Origin: Heliocybe sulcata
Taxonomy: Eukaryota > Basidiomycota > Agaricomycetes > Gloeophyllales > Gloeophyllaceae
Assembly (NCBI GenBank): GCA_004369045.1
Contig: ML213507.1
Span: 1,111,078-1,175,077, forward strand
Direction: 5' to 3'
Length of the DNA stretch: 64,000 nucleotides
Of the stretch, positions 34,620 through 46,842 are shown one piece after another. The notes beneath the pieces were generated by a model. The model did no database searches. It was not told where the DNA came from and worked only from the letters and a program-made list of their open reading frames with translations. Position 1 is the stretch's first letter. Every line of letters begins with the position of its first letter. The position numbers were made by a program, and so were the translations under genes.

Positions 34620-37035
34620 ATGTTTCCAAGAGGCCCGAGATTTGCGCAAGAGAAAAGTTCGTGCGTCTACTTACTGGATAGCTACTGCTCTGACATCCCA
34701 TGTTGAACAGTTCCCGACATCCCTGGTCCTGGCACGTACAACCCTCAGATAGGTACGACTGGTTCTCGCATGTAGTGCCATCTCTAACAACAATGTCTTC
34801 TAGAGGCTACCGAGGCGTATAAACGCGGAGCCTTTCTGGAGAATGCGGATAGGTTTGACAAGGACAAACCATCAGACATTCCAGGTCAGTAATGCAGCTG
34901 ACATAGCTCGAGCATAAATAATCTCATGAAACGTAGGGCCCGGAGCTTATGCTACTGAGAGGAGCACAATACCGAAGCAGGCTGCCAAGGCTAGTGGCGC
35001 GCAAATCGACAAATACGCAGTTCTGCAGCGCAAGCTCGAACATCTCGAAGGCGTACATGCTGACTCTAAGAAGGCGGTACGTATTATCACTCCTAAGCTA
35101 TGCAATATCGATCCTCACACTATGCAGAGCCAAGCCGATATCGAACGCCTCAAGCTCGAGCTCAGTCGACATCAGAAGACGAACGCGGAGCAGACCGAAA
35201 AGCTCGACAAACTGAAGAAACAGAACGACGCTCTCGACACAAGACTGCAGGAGCACAAGAAATCCAGCGCGTCTCAGCAATCCGAGATTAAAGACCTGAA
35301 AAGCAAGCTACGTCTAGCCGAGCACGAGCGCGCCCAGCTCGCCAGTAAACAAGGCGACGTCAGCGAAACCCATAAAGCACTGCAAAGGAGTAAAGACGAC
35401 GTGCGGCAGCGAGACAGAACCATCGCGGACTTGGAGAAGAGCCTGGCTACGGAGAAGAAGAAGCGAGAGACAGCCGAGGCGAAGGTACAGGAGGCGAAGG
35501 GCAGGGTCGATGCTCGGGTAGATGAAGTTCGGTCGCAGGTGTCGAAACTTCAAGACGAGCTGAAGAGTGTCAGGCTGGAGAGCCAGAAGAAGAACGATGC
35601 GCTCGGAGAGGCGGTGAGCGAGCAGGAGGGATTATGTGAGTGGCTGGAGCAGACGACCGCAATGCTCGCGCGCGTCGCGGCGGAGTACGGCAGGCTGGCG
35701 GCGACGACGGTACGGCGCGAGGCGCACGACCAGCTGAAGTACCAGCACGCGTCTCTGCAGTTGCACACAGCACGGCTAGAGCGCAGGTTGGCGAACTCGG
35801 AGGCGCAGGTGGTCGAGCTGGCGAACTTGGTCCGGTACACGAAGGAGAAGAACATGTTCCTTTCGACTTATGTCAAGGAGGTCGAAGAGAGGGTCGTGCT
35901 CTACTCGCAGCTGTTGCAAGATACTCAAACAAGGGACGCCCTTTATGGCGACGGGGATAGGAGTCTGGAGGAGGGTGTCACAGCTCTTGGATTCGCCATC
36001 AAGGATGGGCAGAGAGAGGTTGACCACGCTATCGCGCACGCTGAGAAGACCTTCTACAAGGTGTATCGTCACCTGGGCCGGGACCTCCTGGAATTGTTGT
36101 CAACCACGGAATCGCGCCTCGCAGAGCGCTGCGACGCAGTCCACCAATTGGAAACGGAACTCTCCAGCGCCACCGAAGCACGCAACCGAGTGGAAGGCGA
36201 GCTGGACACCCTTCGAAAGGAACACCAGTCTGCGCAGGAGGAAGTAGGGCGCCTGACTGTTTGCATGGAGGAGTTGAAGGCGAGCGAGCTGTCTGCGAAG
36301 CAGGAGTTGGAAGCTGAGAAGACGTTGGTGAGAGAGGAGATTAAGAAGGCGGAGCAGAGGGTGACGGTGGAGAAAGAGGCAAGTCAGCGGATGGCGGTGG
36401 CGTTGCAGCAGGCACAGGTGGCGGAGCAGGCGTTGGAGGATGAGATCGAGCAGTAAGTCCTCTCTCTAAACGCTCATTCCATTCAAGATACTGAGGGAGG
36501 TGCGTGGCGCAGGATGTCGGCGGAGCTCGCGCAGGCGGAGCAGTACCAGGAGGCGTACGACAGCTTGCTCGAGGAAGTTGGGTCATTGCTCGCGAAGAAC
36601 CAGCTCGCGGAGGAGGAGGCAGAGAGACTGGGCAGGTTCAATGCGGAGATTATCGGGCATCGGAATCCGGCGCAGAGGATTATGTATGTTGAGAGGATAA
36701 GGAGGGAGTTGGCGGAGACAAAGCAGGTGAGCGGCAGCACATGCATAGGCTGATCAGGCTTGTCGCTAAAGGATCTCTTGCAGAGATTGCTGCTGTCCAC
36801 GCGCGAGGTCGAAGCAGCGATTGCAGATAATGAGGGGCTGAGGAACGAGCTGGGCATGTACAAGTCTGTTATGGTGCCCCTTGAGAGCAAGCCACGGACC
36901 GCCCTTACGAGGGTGGGACGGGCGCCTCTCAGCAGTCAGAATATGAACGTCAAGAGTGTACTTGGGAAGAGCGTCAAGCAGACGAGAGCAGAGGAATCTA
37001 GGGATGGGGATATGACGCTGGAGGAGTTGATGTGA
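34620..37035 (+). CDS. HMMR-like coiled-coil spindle/microtubule protein
   Basis: Exons 34620-34656, 34711-34752, 34804-34884, 34937-35076, 35128-36452, 36513-36726 and 36784-37035 give 696 residues. The N terminus begins MFPRGPRF and has two PG-rich units, IPDIPGPGTYNP and SDIPGPGAYAT, flanking KRGAFLENADRFDKDK; this matches the head of hyaluronan-mediated motility receptor (RHAMM/HMMR) proteins. A continuous coiled coil runs from about residue 100 to 600. Near residue 590, HRNPAQRIMYVERIRRELAE corresponds to the conserved HMMR C-terminal block. Animal members bind microtubules and spindle poles; the same role here is inference. The four short first exons would be missed by ORF calling. Confidence 0.72.
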
Positions 37036-37354
37036 AGATTTCCGGCGTTCTTATATTCTTGTTGATTTATTCTTGTTCCTTCTTGTATACATTATATCCT
37101 GCGCAGTTGATAGCATACCAGAATTGATTACAGCAGAGCTGTAATGCTAATGCTCAGAGTGGCACAGAGTCGTGACTTCGGTAAAGCGGGCCCGACCACC
37201 CACGTGCAATCACAGCCACTTCGACTCCAATCGACTTGGAGACGTACGCGTACCTCTTCAGCCACTTTCATCGGTACGCCATCGTAGTTTTCTTCTCCCA
37301 TATCCGGATTCTCATACTTCTGCATTCGCTCAAGTGTGTCTCTAGACGTCCATC
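37036..37354. other. Intergenic between the HMMR-like gene and RAD23
   Basis: 3' flank and promoter; no other feature seen. Confidence 0.45.
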
Positions 37355-38820
37355 ATGAAAGTAACGATTAAGACGCTGCAGCAGAAGGTCTTCACGGTAA
37401 GATCGAGTTCGGGCGTCGAAAGCTGTGTTAGCTCACGATGCTTTGCTAAAGGTCGACGCGGAGCCTTCAGAGACTGTAGGAGATCTGAAGAAGAAAATTT
37501 TGGAGAACCAGGGCCATTCGGTTGAGTCGCAGAAAATCATCTACTCAGGTGCGTATAGAGGGTGGATTCGTTTGTATCTGCTCACAATGCCCACAGGAAA
37601 GGTCCTGCCGGATTCAAAGACGATCGAATCATGCGAGATTAAGGAGAAGGATTTCTTAGTCTTGATGGTCTCAAAAGTGCGTGCACGTTGATCATATCAT
37701 GATCTGTCACTGACCTTGCCAAAGCCCAAGCCCACCCCGGCAGCCAGCTCTTCGACGACAACTCCCGCTCCTGCGACGCCCGCCGCCGCTCCCTCTCCAG
37801 CCCCTGTTGCCCAACCCGCTGCTGCTCCTGAGACGCCTGCCGCTGCTCCCGCTCCTGCAGCGCCTTCGCCCGCCCCCGCCGCCACCCCTGCCGCTGCGCC
37901 CGCGTTCGGCGATGCGAGCTCGTTCTTGACTGGCGAGGCTCTGCAAAGTAGCGTCAATAACATGATTGAGATGGGCTTCGAGCGTGAGCAGGTGATGAGG
38001 GCCATGCGGGCGAGCTTCAACAACCCCGATCGTGCGGTGGAGTACCTTATGACTGTAAGTCATCCTCCCAGCTTCCAGGAATCTTTTGTTGATCACGTTA
38101 CATGCGTTACTTAGGGTATCCCTGCTCATCTTGAGCAGGCGTCGGAACAGCCAGCGGGAGGTGCCGGTCCCAGGTCCCCTGGTGCTGCTGGGAACGCTCC
38201 TCCTGCTGCTGCCCCAGCCCCGGCCGCGGCCGCACAGCCTGCTCAACCTGCTGCCCCCGCCAACACCGGACCTCAGAACCTGTTCCAGGTGAGCGCCACA
38301 GCCTCATACATACGAACATAGCTGACATTGCTATTCCAGCTTGCCCAGCAGCAGCAGCAACAGCAGCACGCAGGCCCTGGAGGTGCCGGAGGATTCGACT
38401 TGGGCGGACTGCGCGACCTGCCGCAAATTGCCCAGTTGCGAGAACTGGTCTCGCAGAACCCTGCTCTCCTGCAGCCACTTCTGCAGCAGCTCGCGGAGGG
38501 TAACCCCCAGCTTGCGCAGATCCTAGCGAGCAACCCGGAGGCATTGTATCAACTCCTCGGTGGTGAGCCGGGTGCCGAGGGTGAAGCCGGTCCTGGGACG
38601 CACGTCGTGCAAGTGACTGAGGAGGAGCGTGCTGCGATTGAACGGGTGAGCACTATGCGCAGTTGACAAGTGATCCGGGATGTTGAGCTGATCTCGCTGT
38701 GCGCAGCTTGAGGCCCTCGGCTTCCCGAGACATCAGGTGCTCGAGGCGTACTTCGCTTGCGACAAGAATGAAGAGCTTGCCGCCAATTATTTGTTCGAGA
38801 ATGGATTTAACGACGACTAG
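37355..38820 (+). CDS. RAD23: UV excision repair / proteasome shuttle protein RAD23
   Basis: Exons 37355-37396, 37452-37548, 37597-37676, 37725-38054, 38115-38288, 38340-38645 and 38707-38820 give 380 residues. Order of domains: ubiquitin-like domain ([13 protein letters not shown] to LVLMVSK, residues 1-73), Ala/Pro-rich linker, UBA1 ([20 protein letters not shown], about 140-180), XPC-binding STI1-like domain ([20 protein letters not shown], about 270-310), and UBA2 ([20 protein letters not shown], to the end). It binds the XPC/Rad4 damage sensor in nucleotide excision repair and carries ubiquitylated proteins to the proteasome. A Gln run of eight starts exon 6. Length fits the family. Confidence 0.95.
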
Positions 38821-39187
38821 CGCGAATGAAGCTGTAGAAGTAATAACTTGTAGCTACTCTTTTCTTCCTCTTCTCTCGTAGTACAGCTCCCGCTATCTGT
38901 CTGTGCGCTTGTGATATTCTGGAATGCAATGTAGCCCTTTTGAAACCTACGTCTTGGTTGTGTGCTGCACGTGCGGTATTCAAAATATTAGCCGACGAGT
39001 TATTACCTGTGGGAAGACGCGAGGCGGGTATAGGACCCGTCTCTCCTTTCTAACTTTACGTGCACTGCGACAATATTCCGATCAGGCTGCGCGAACACGA
39101 TGAGACACCGCCTTCAGAATCACTGTCAAGGATTCTTTTATTGTCCCGTAGAAAAGCAGCCGACCGGGGGCGCGGGCAGTAACGGCG
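38821..39187. other. Intergenic between RAD23 and phospholipase B
   Basis: No feature beyond the flanks. Confidence 0.45.
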
Positions 39188-41814
39188 ATGTTGCTGCCAC
39201 TACCCTTGCTTGCCCTCACCTTCGGTCTCGCTGCTGCTGCTTCAACTTCTAATGAGGGCTCGGTGACCGACTACGCGCCGACGACGGGTGTGCAGTGCCC
39301 GACGGATGCGCCCCTGGTGAGAGTGTTTACGCCGCAGGACCAGACGTTGAACGCGCTGGAGGCGGAGTATGTGGACGCGCGGGCGAGCAATGTTATACCA
39401 GGTGCTTGGAGGGATTGGATTGGGGATGGGAGTGGGATTGGGTATAATGCGAGTGTGATAACCGCTATGGAGGGGAATTGGAGTAAGATTGGGATTGCGA
39501 TTAGTGGAGGCGGGTTTCGAGCGGCTCAGTATGGAGCGGGCGTGTTGAGTGGGTTGGATGCGAGGAACGAGAGTGCGAAGGCCGCTGGGACTGGTGGGCT
39601 ATTGCAGGTTGCGTCATACCTCTCTGGGTTATCAGGTATGTGGTATATGGAGCTGCTGAGGTTGATTGTTTGGCTTGACTGGATTAAACAGGTGGCTCAT
39701 GGATTACTGGTTCGTTATACATGAACAATTGGCCCACCGTCAAGGACATGGTCTTTGGAAATGGAGGGAATCTGTCTGGGTGGCTGCTAGACCTGAACTT
39801 GGCAGCTCCGGCCGGTCTTGACCTGTTCAACCAAGATAATCAATACTTCTACGGTAGTTTACTATGGAGTATCGAAGCCAAGGCGATGAAGGGACTGTAA
39901 GTGGTGTTATAGCATATTCACGGGTTGTCTTCATGTTAAGCAGTCTGTCTCTCTTCGCCACAGGGATACATCCATCACAGACCCATGGGCTCGCATGATA
40001 TCTTATCATTTCCTCAATCAAACGACACGAGCCAACTTCTTTAACAACGATACCGCCCATGGTGCGGGCCAGCTCTGGTCTAAAATACCAGAAATACCCG
40101 CCTGGCAGCAGTATGAACCTCCCTTCCCCATTGTCATGTCTGACTCGCGGCCTGTTGGCTCGAATATGACGACTGCACTCCCGCCAGGGCCCGTCGTATA
40201 CGAGGTTTGCCATCGGATTGATCACTTTCTTGGCTTGATCTCACTATAGGCACCTTTGACAGATGACGCCGTTCGAGTTTGGCTCCTGGGACCCCAATCT
40301 CTCTGCCATGGTGAACATGACATATGCCGGCACCCACTTTGTGAACAGTAATCCGCCGAATGCCACTGCTTGTGTCACTGGGTTTGACCAGGCTGGATTC
40401 ATAATGGGCAGCAGTGCCAGTCTCTTCAACGTGAGTCGGCGTTGCTCGGTTACTGACAGACCTGAGCTCATGATCAAGGCCCGTAGCAAATCCTAGATTT
40501 CGGGCAGAACACTCTGCAGGGCTTCTCGTCTCAGGATGCCTCCGGCCTGCTCTATGTCCTCGACCGGCAGCTACAGGAGGTTAGCACACGAGCGAACGAT
40601 GTCGCAAATTGGCCTAATGTACGGTCCGGTAGTTATGCTCGCTGGTGATCCGCTGAACCGCTATATCTTCAGCCCTTTCAAGCCCTGAAGCCACAAACAT
40701 TTGAAGACTCTGCCTCTGACTGGCTCGAACTTATCGACGGAAGTTCGAATGGGGAGAATGTCCCAATTGGGCAGCTGTTCGTCCGTGCGCGGGGCCTGGA
40801 TGTTATCGTTGCTGTGGACTCTAGCGCGGATGAAGCGACTTTTGCGTGGCCGAAGTACGAATTGTCATGTTGGTCACTCTTGGCGTTACTAAACTAAATT
40901 TGATCAGCGGGTCGTCGATCGTGAAGAGCGCTAGCAGGATGACTAACCTACTGCTGGCGTCTCATCAGCCATTCCCGCCCATACCTATGACCACGGACGA
41001 TTTTATATCGACCGGTGTTAACCGAAGGCCAACGTTCTTCGGCTGCTATCCGACGCAAAGTCCACCAGAGTACCCGATGCTCATATATTTCCCTAACTCT
41101 CCACCTTTGAACGGAGATAATCCCACAACCAAGTGAGTCCCCTCTTACGCATCGTGTTGATCCTCATGCGACTGACCTGATGCCAGCACTGGTACATTCC
41201 AAATTGCCTACTCACCAATCCAGACCCGAATCTTCATCGATCAGGTGCACAACAACACCATAGGCGGCTTCGTGCCCAATGCTACCGGGTCGGATTCAAA
41301 CTTCGGAAAATGTCTGCAGTGCGCTGCTGTCGATCGCGCGCGCTATAAGATATCACCTATGCCATCTCGGTCGGATTTTTGCACCACGTGCTTCCAGCAG
41401 TATTGCTACGATGCGCAAAACCCGCCGAGCCAGAGCGAGCTCCCAGGTCGACAGTTCGCATTCGTTGATCCGGATCCGCAGGGTGTCAGTGGGGCTTTGA
41501 CGTTCTTTGCTGCACACAAAGCGGCTTTGATCGGGGGTTTCGTCGGGCTGTTTGTTGCGATAGCTCTTCTGGTTACTTTCCTGTACGTCGTTGTCTCTTT
41601 GCTCCTGTCATGCCCATACTGACCAAGTACCCTCAGGATATGGTGGAAGAGGCGGAAGAGCCGCGAGGCAGAGTATCACGCTGTTGGCGACTTGCACGAC
41701 GCGGAAGACGAAGACGCGTACCTGGTCACTCTTGGCCTCGACAAGTACGAGTTGAAGCCGAGGAGACGCAAGTGGCTGAAGGGCGGAGATAAGTTCGCGT
41801 TCTCCTTCATGTGA
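39188..41814 (+). CDS. Lysophospholipase / phospholipase B with a C-terminal membrane anchor
   Basis: Nine exons: 39188-39635, 39692-39896, 39964-40204, 40263-40430, 40487-40618, 40673-40854, 40908-41132, 41187-41582, 41637-41814; 724 residues. Signal peptide MLLPLPLLALTFGLAAAA. The cPLA2-type catalytic features are present: GIAISGGGFRA (oxyanion glycine run and nucleophile Ser), ITDPWARM, FEFGSWDP, and ELIDGSSNGENVPIGQL with DVIVAVDSSAD (catalytic Asp region). Many Cys and N-glycosylation sites. It should release fatty acids from (lyso)phospholipids at the cell surface. Unlike the GPI-anchored yeast enzymes, it ends in one membrane helix (about residues 640-663) followed by WWKRRKSRE and an acidic/basic cytosolic tail of about 55 residues. 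Confidence 0.9.
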
Positions 41815-42202
41815 TACGTTTCTACGGACACTGCTTGGACCAGTGCTATCTCTTTCGTGATTCCTCCTGGGTTTTAGCCCGTTACTCTCACTCCCGCTCT
41901 CCTATGGACTTTGTCTCATCTTGATGTGTAGCTATATGTTAGGCTCTTCTAGTTGTTCCCAGTCGGGCCACATCGTCTCCTACCTTACTCCGCCAGAGTC
42001 CTGGCACTTCAGTTCGGGTCGCAATCCCTTCCAGCTTCTGCTTGCGGCATTTGTTCACTGCTGAGTCGAAATTGTGACTGCCGAGGTGACGTCTCATATT
42101 AGAGAACTGATAGCCTAGTAGTATCTCGCATTCATCTAGTGACCGCGTAATTCTGCGACTCTGCCACGGATACCCTCCCTCTCCTCCTCAGTTAGTGTAA
42201 TG
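41815..42202. other. Intergenic, convergent
   Basis: 3' flanks of phospholipase B and the N-acetyltransferase; nothing else seen. Confidence 0.45.
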
Positions 42203-43105
42203 TCAGTACTCTTTCAATGCCTGCACCCTGTCCTCCTCTGTCTGACACACCTTCACCACCTGCGTTTTTCCTCCATGATTCTGCTTGAGTTCGTTATTCA
42301 CGAGCATCACCTTACCGTAAATCTCGTCGTCCTGGCGCAGGAACTTGACAACCAAAGGTGTATATGTCTGAAAGCTCTCCGGGTGGGTGCTCGTGTAGTA
42401 ATTCATGATGTAAAAGTCGTTCTCCAAGAACTCGAGTTCCGGAAAGCTGTAGAACGAGTTCCATTCACGTTCGGAACCATTGCGGTATTGATAAATCCAG
42501 AGCTTTTGGTCCTTTTGGCTCAACTCGGGTATGGTCTCGTGAATAAGACGCAGCTCTTGTGTTCCGATGTTGGGGGTGATGTGGCCTGAGACGAGAGGCA
42601 GAGGTTGCCTTGGCCCGTCACCGCCGAAGCCCACATCGCATGAGTACCTACTCCCGTCGGGGAGAGTCACAATGTTCACGACATGGACCCTATGTATCAA
42701 TCAGATCCCATCTGCGCAGTAATAGTCGGTCGAGGCTTACCAGCCGGAATAGTTGCCTTGAGGAATGCCGTCCACTCTGTATCGGATCCTTGCTCCAGCG
42801 AGATAAACTTCAAATCCCAAAGCGCGGAGGACATGGTTGAAGAATATGCTGTTCTCCATGCAATAACCACCGCGGCCGTTCTTGGTCATCTTGTGATACA
42901 GGACCTGAGGGTCCAAGGAGATCTTGCCATCTTTCGAGTAGTGAAGGGAGAGGTTCTCGTACGGAATTGCAGAGACATGGTAGGTGTGCAGTGCCTTCAA
43001 GAATTCAGAGTCGAGAGAACGACGCGTGCTGTCCCTGTACCGAGGGGGGAGAGATATATAGTCCAGATACCTCTCTATTTGTTCGGCTGAAAACGCAGAG
43101 GCCAT
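42203..43105 (-). CDS. Arylamine N-acetyltransferase
   Basis: Exons 42741-43105 and 42203-42689 (51-base intron, phase 2) give 283 residues. The family transfers acetyl or malonyl groups from CoA to arylamines, a detoxification step; fungal members inactivate plant benzoxazolinone-derived aminophenols. The catalytic triad is visible: Cys in GRGGYCMENS, His in GWVHVVN (across the intron), Asp in SCDVGFGG. Length and order are those of a complete enzyme; no leader, so cytosolic. First ATG of the frame used. Confidence 0.93.
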
Positions 43106-43706
43106 GCTTGCAAACTGTCGGGGGGCGACACGATTTAGTCAATCTCTTCCACTCGTGATACCTTTGCATTAGACCATCTTGACTCGGTCCCTGTGCCCGT
43201 CCGGCTAACGATGACTCGAACTGAAAAGGCACGCATCTCGGATACCACGTTCGTGCATGAAACGAAGTCGAGCTCGAGAACAAGAATATTGGGTGCACTG
43301 GGTAGCGAACCCTGGGCGAATTCAAGTTATTCAAGCCGCACAAAGCCGACTCCCGGGTTCTTTGCTAGGACCTACTTGGACTCGTCAGTTACCACCGTTC
43401 TTGAGCTTCCCCTTTACTCGTGGCAACAAGGCTTATATCTGTGTCCTACAGTGTCCTGGACGTCCAGAATCGGAATCGTCAGTCTTTCTACTCCAGAAGT
43501 TACTACGGCCGAAATGGACGATTACGGCCTAAACCGCTGTCTGTATCTGCGTAGATCCGGCGAAGTATAGAAGGTGGCCTCGTGCTGGAGCTACAACGCG
43601 AGAACAACGTGTAGACGTTGATAGAAATGGATCTTGCTGCCTATGAAAGTGGTCTGAAAGCTTGCGTGTTCCTATCCACTACAACCCCCACCACATCCAG
43701 AGAACG
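43106..43706. other. Intergenic, nothing recognised
   Basis: Divergent region between the N-acetyltransferase and the small gene at 43707; ORFs without motifs. Confidence 0.45.
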
Positions 43707-44367
43707 ATGCAGGCGCAATACTTGTCGACCGCTGCCGCTTCTTACAATGTTAGTCTTTTGACCTAGGATATAAGACTTGCTAATTGAAAGACGCTATTTT
43801 AGAGCGATGCGGACATTTGTGCCATGTTTGGAGCGCTGACGCTCAGGGCCGCGTCGAAGGAGGTACCTTCGACTACCGGTTGGGTGAGTGTCAATCACCC
43901 GAGATGTATTGCGTAGGTTAATCAGTCGATTAAAGGGGCAGCCGTCGCTGAACCGCGACGACGCAAGCGACTCGGAAATGTCTGATAACACTTCAATGGA
44001 GTCAGGCTGGGCAAACAGCCGAAGCAGTGGCCGATCCTCTTCAGCGCCCCCGCATTCATGCTCTATGCCCAGCTCGATCGAGGTGGCCGCGCCGCCCATC
44101 TATCAAGATCCCAGCTTAGGCTGCGAAGGCCTGCAAACTCTTCAGACGCATCTCGATTGGCACACGGGATTCACGACTTCGGCGTCGCTATTGAGCGCGA
44201 TTCTGGAACACCGCCAGGCCTTTATCACGTCGCCGCATGATCACAAGACATGTTCGAAGGCTCTGACACAGCTTGCTTTTACTCTGGAGCAACGCAAGTC
44301 GGAGGGGGATGCCGATACCGCCGTGGCTCTACGTTACGAATCCTGGCTTGTGTCTGGATGGTCATGA
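43707..44367 (+). CDS. Small hypothetical protein
   Basis: I do not recognise the family. Exons 43707-43748, 43803-43883 and 43942-44367 give 182 residues. Introns of 54 and 58 bases with good donors (GTTAGT, GTGAGT); the second acceptor at 43940-43941 is the only one that keeps the frame into the long last exon. The protein starts MQAQYLSTAAASYNSDADIC, has a Ser-rich acidic linker, then a probable helical C-terminal part with SLLSAILEHRQAFITSPHDH and LTQLAFTLEQRKSEGD. No signal peptide or membrane helix. Confidence 0.55.
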
Positions 44368-44812
44368 GATGAGTGATGCCCTGAGATCCCGCTGTTCAAT
44401 TGTGCTCAGTGTAACCTGCTGTATTTGATACATGCGATGCTGCGCATTACGCGTGTATATGACCGGAACTTGCTATGATCGTTATGTCATATTTGCCTTT
44501 CGTCTAACAGCCATGGCTTCCCTCGCCGGACATGGCTGCGGCGTGCGTTTCGAAAGTGGGAATGGTGTACGAGAGGGCCTGAATCCAGTCGCTGGGATGA
44601 AACTGGATAGCCTGACGGGATGCGAATATGTCGGCATCCAGTTGATCCTTGGTACGGAACGTCAGCTCCAGACTTCTAGGCCACTGCCATTATCCGTCTT
44701 CCTGGTGCTCCGGCCTGCAGTGTATTCAGGGCTTCTGAGGTTTCTTGGCTAAGGTTGAGGGCTGGTCTTGCCGATCCTACGTTCCCTGTGAACGAATACT
44801 CCCGTGAACTGG

Positions 44813-44860
44813 ACTTCTAGGGACAGAGACTTCTAGGGACAGAGACTTCTAGGGACAGAC
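44813..44860. repeat. Tandem repeat, 3 x 16 bp
   Basis: Unit ACTTCTAGGGACAGAG at 44813, 44829 and 44845; the last copy differs in its final base. Confidence 0.9.
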
Positions 44861-45080
44861 AGAGTGTCCCATTTAATTAGGTTTGATCCACAGGTCGTGC
44901 TCCAGACCGTTTTAGGCGCCTTACATTGCGATGCAGTGGCAAGTCATATATATAGGCGCTACAATAGTGAGGATCGTCTTCTATTTGCCGGCAATCTGGC
45001 TTCACAGGCAACGTACCGGCGGCTAGCTTCGGGCCTCGCTCTTACACCCGTTTCGAGGCTAAGCTTCCAATGATGATCCC

Positions 45081-45122
45081 ACCGGTGCCTATTAGACCCA
45101 CCGGTGCCTATTAGACCCACCG
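45081..45122. repeat. Tandem repeat, 2 x 19 bp
   Basis: ACCGGTGCCTATTAGACCC at 45081-45099 and 45100-45118, followed by the first four bases of a third unit. Confidence 0.9.
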
Positions 45123-45429
45123 CTATTCTAATATTGACCCTCACAGCTCATATGCAATAAGTCCCGGATGGCCTTACAGTGGGTATATCCTACAGCATCG
45201 CGCAGATATCAAGCTCATTCTCATACATCGGACGGGAAGAATGCCTGAGATTCATGAGCTACGCTGGTTCTCCATACCGGAATAGTGGTTTCAGCACGTC
45301 TACCAAATGGTATTGTAGCTCATTGAACAAATAGGGTCTCTTTCGTCCTTTTTCTGGTAATGTCCGCATGTGTTGCCTAATGCATTACGTTGACCCTACT
45401 GATTGGTGGCTAGTCAAGATGCTTCTTTC

Positions 45430-45467
45430 CACAATTGGGCCCGTAGTACACAATTGCGCCCGTAGTA
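45430..45467. repeat. Tandem repeat, 2 x 19 bp
   Basis: CACAATTGGGCCCGTAGTA at 45430-45448 and the same with one change (G to C) at 45449-45467. Confidence 0.9.
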
Positions 45468-46086
45468 GGTGGAGACCATCTAGCACTTGGTTAGCGCGCA
45501 GAGCCGATTGATGCTTCGCAGTGCCGTGTGCTCCTACTCAAGCTGTACTGGCGTCAGAGACGTGATTCCTTCCCCATGAAGAATGCTGTCGTCGTGCGCA
45601 GTCAGTCAGCTCGGTTTCCCAGCCAAGTACTATTAGCTAACCCTTTGACACCGCTTTTAGAATATCCTCTGGTCAGGGTCTCCACTAGGGCAGACGTTTT
45701 TGGCTGCCATAAATGCAGCCATGCGGGGAGACCTGGCGGCCATCTCCTTTCAACCGTCGACTTCGCTACATGCACCATGTCTATGATACAACCTTCGACA
45801 GTGGATCCCCCTCGTGGCATCCGTTTTATTCCCTCAATACTCGCCTCCGCCACCGCGCGAGTTAACGACTGGCTTATCCCATGGATGCCTCGCCAATCCG
45901 GGAACTATCATGGTCTTCAACGTCAACTCGCGGACTCGTCCAAGCTGTCTTTAACCGTCGTTAGTTTTCTCTAGTTGATCTCGTGCATTAATCTGATATT
46001 ATGGCGTAGCTCCTGGCTTTTCTCGCGTGCGTCATTGTGGGGCCACTGAGGTGTGAGATACACTGAACATGTGCCATAGGGTAGAA

Positions 46087-46544
46087 ATGACTCTTCAAGA
46101 TACAATGACCGAGTTATTTGCCTTCATCGCGACGCTTTATACGCTTGCTTTACGACTCTCATTCACGGGACTTCAGCCCCGGGAGTTCAAAGTAAGTCCC
46201 AAGTCGTTCGACATCAACCACACATACTGATGCCAATGATTATATAGCGGCGTGTCTGTGCCATTACATTTCCTATCTTTTTTGCGCTTTCGGTGGTACC
46301 AGACCTCGGAGTCCTCGTGCTTACCTGCATCAGCGTCGCACGCTGCACGTCTTCCCCAGTCTACGCAGTCGGCGCGATCCTCTTGGCTTGTCTCCCCCTT
46401 CTCCTAACAAAGATTTACCCTGTCATAGGCTGCATAAGGATGTTCACTTCTAAGGGCGAACGTCCTATATTACCAGGGCCAGGGAATGCCAGCAGAACGT
46501 CTGTAATTGGAGAGGTAGAAGTACCTATTGCACCCGGGGAGTGA
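46087..46544 (+). CDS. Small hypothetical membrane protein
   Basis: Not recognised. Exons 46087-46191 and 46248-46544 (56-base intron GTAAGT...ATATAG, phase 0) give 133 residues. Two or three hydrophobic segments are visible: LFAFIATLYTLALRL near the start, VCAITFPIFFALSVVPDLGV, and VYAVGAILLACLPLLL; the last 35 residues are polar. Supported only by the clean intron and continuous frame. Confidence 0.45.
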
Positions 46545-46842
46545 AGAGAGAAACATCGCCGGCATTAAATACAGACATCTTCCACTTCTTTTACCGTAGT
46601 GTTGTAGTTCTGGGTTAAAAGTATGTTTGTACCCAATATATGTTTGCGGTTCAGCGACATTGATAGGGTATGAAGTGGAGAAATGCTGGATCTCGATCGA
46701 CTCGCATTGGAAGTGAGCACAGCCACTGATGTTGCGCCTTCGCTGCGAAGTCCCACGCTTCGTACTTGCAGTTCACCGCATTTCTTCCGCACTGCTTCGT
46801 CGCTCTAAGCTCTTGTCTCGGATATGCTCATCATCCCTAGCC

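Larger units (their letters stand above)
44368..46086. other. Gene-free stretch with short tandem duplications
   Basis: No coding evidence across 1.7 kb. Three unrelated short tandem duplications lie within 660 bases (listed separately). Confidence 0.5.

Noticed and set aside
44813-45467. CRISPR-like array
   Set aside because: Repeats are directly adjacent, with no spacers, and the genome is eukaryotic.
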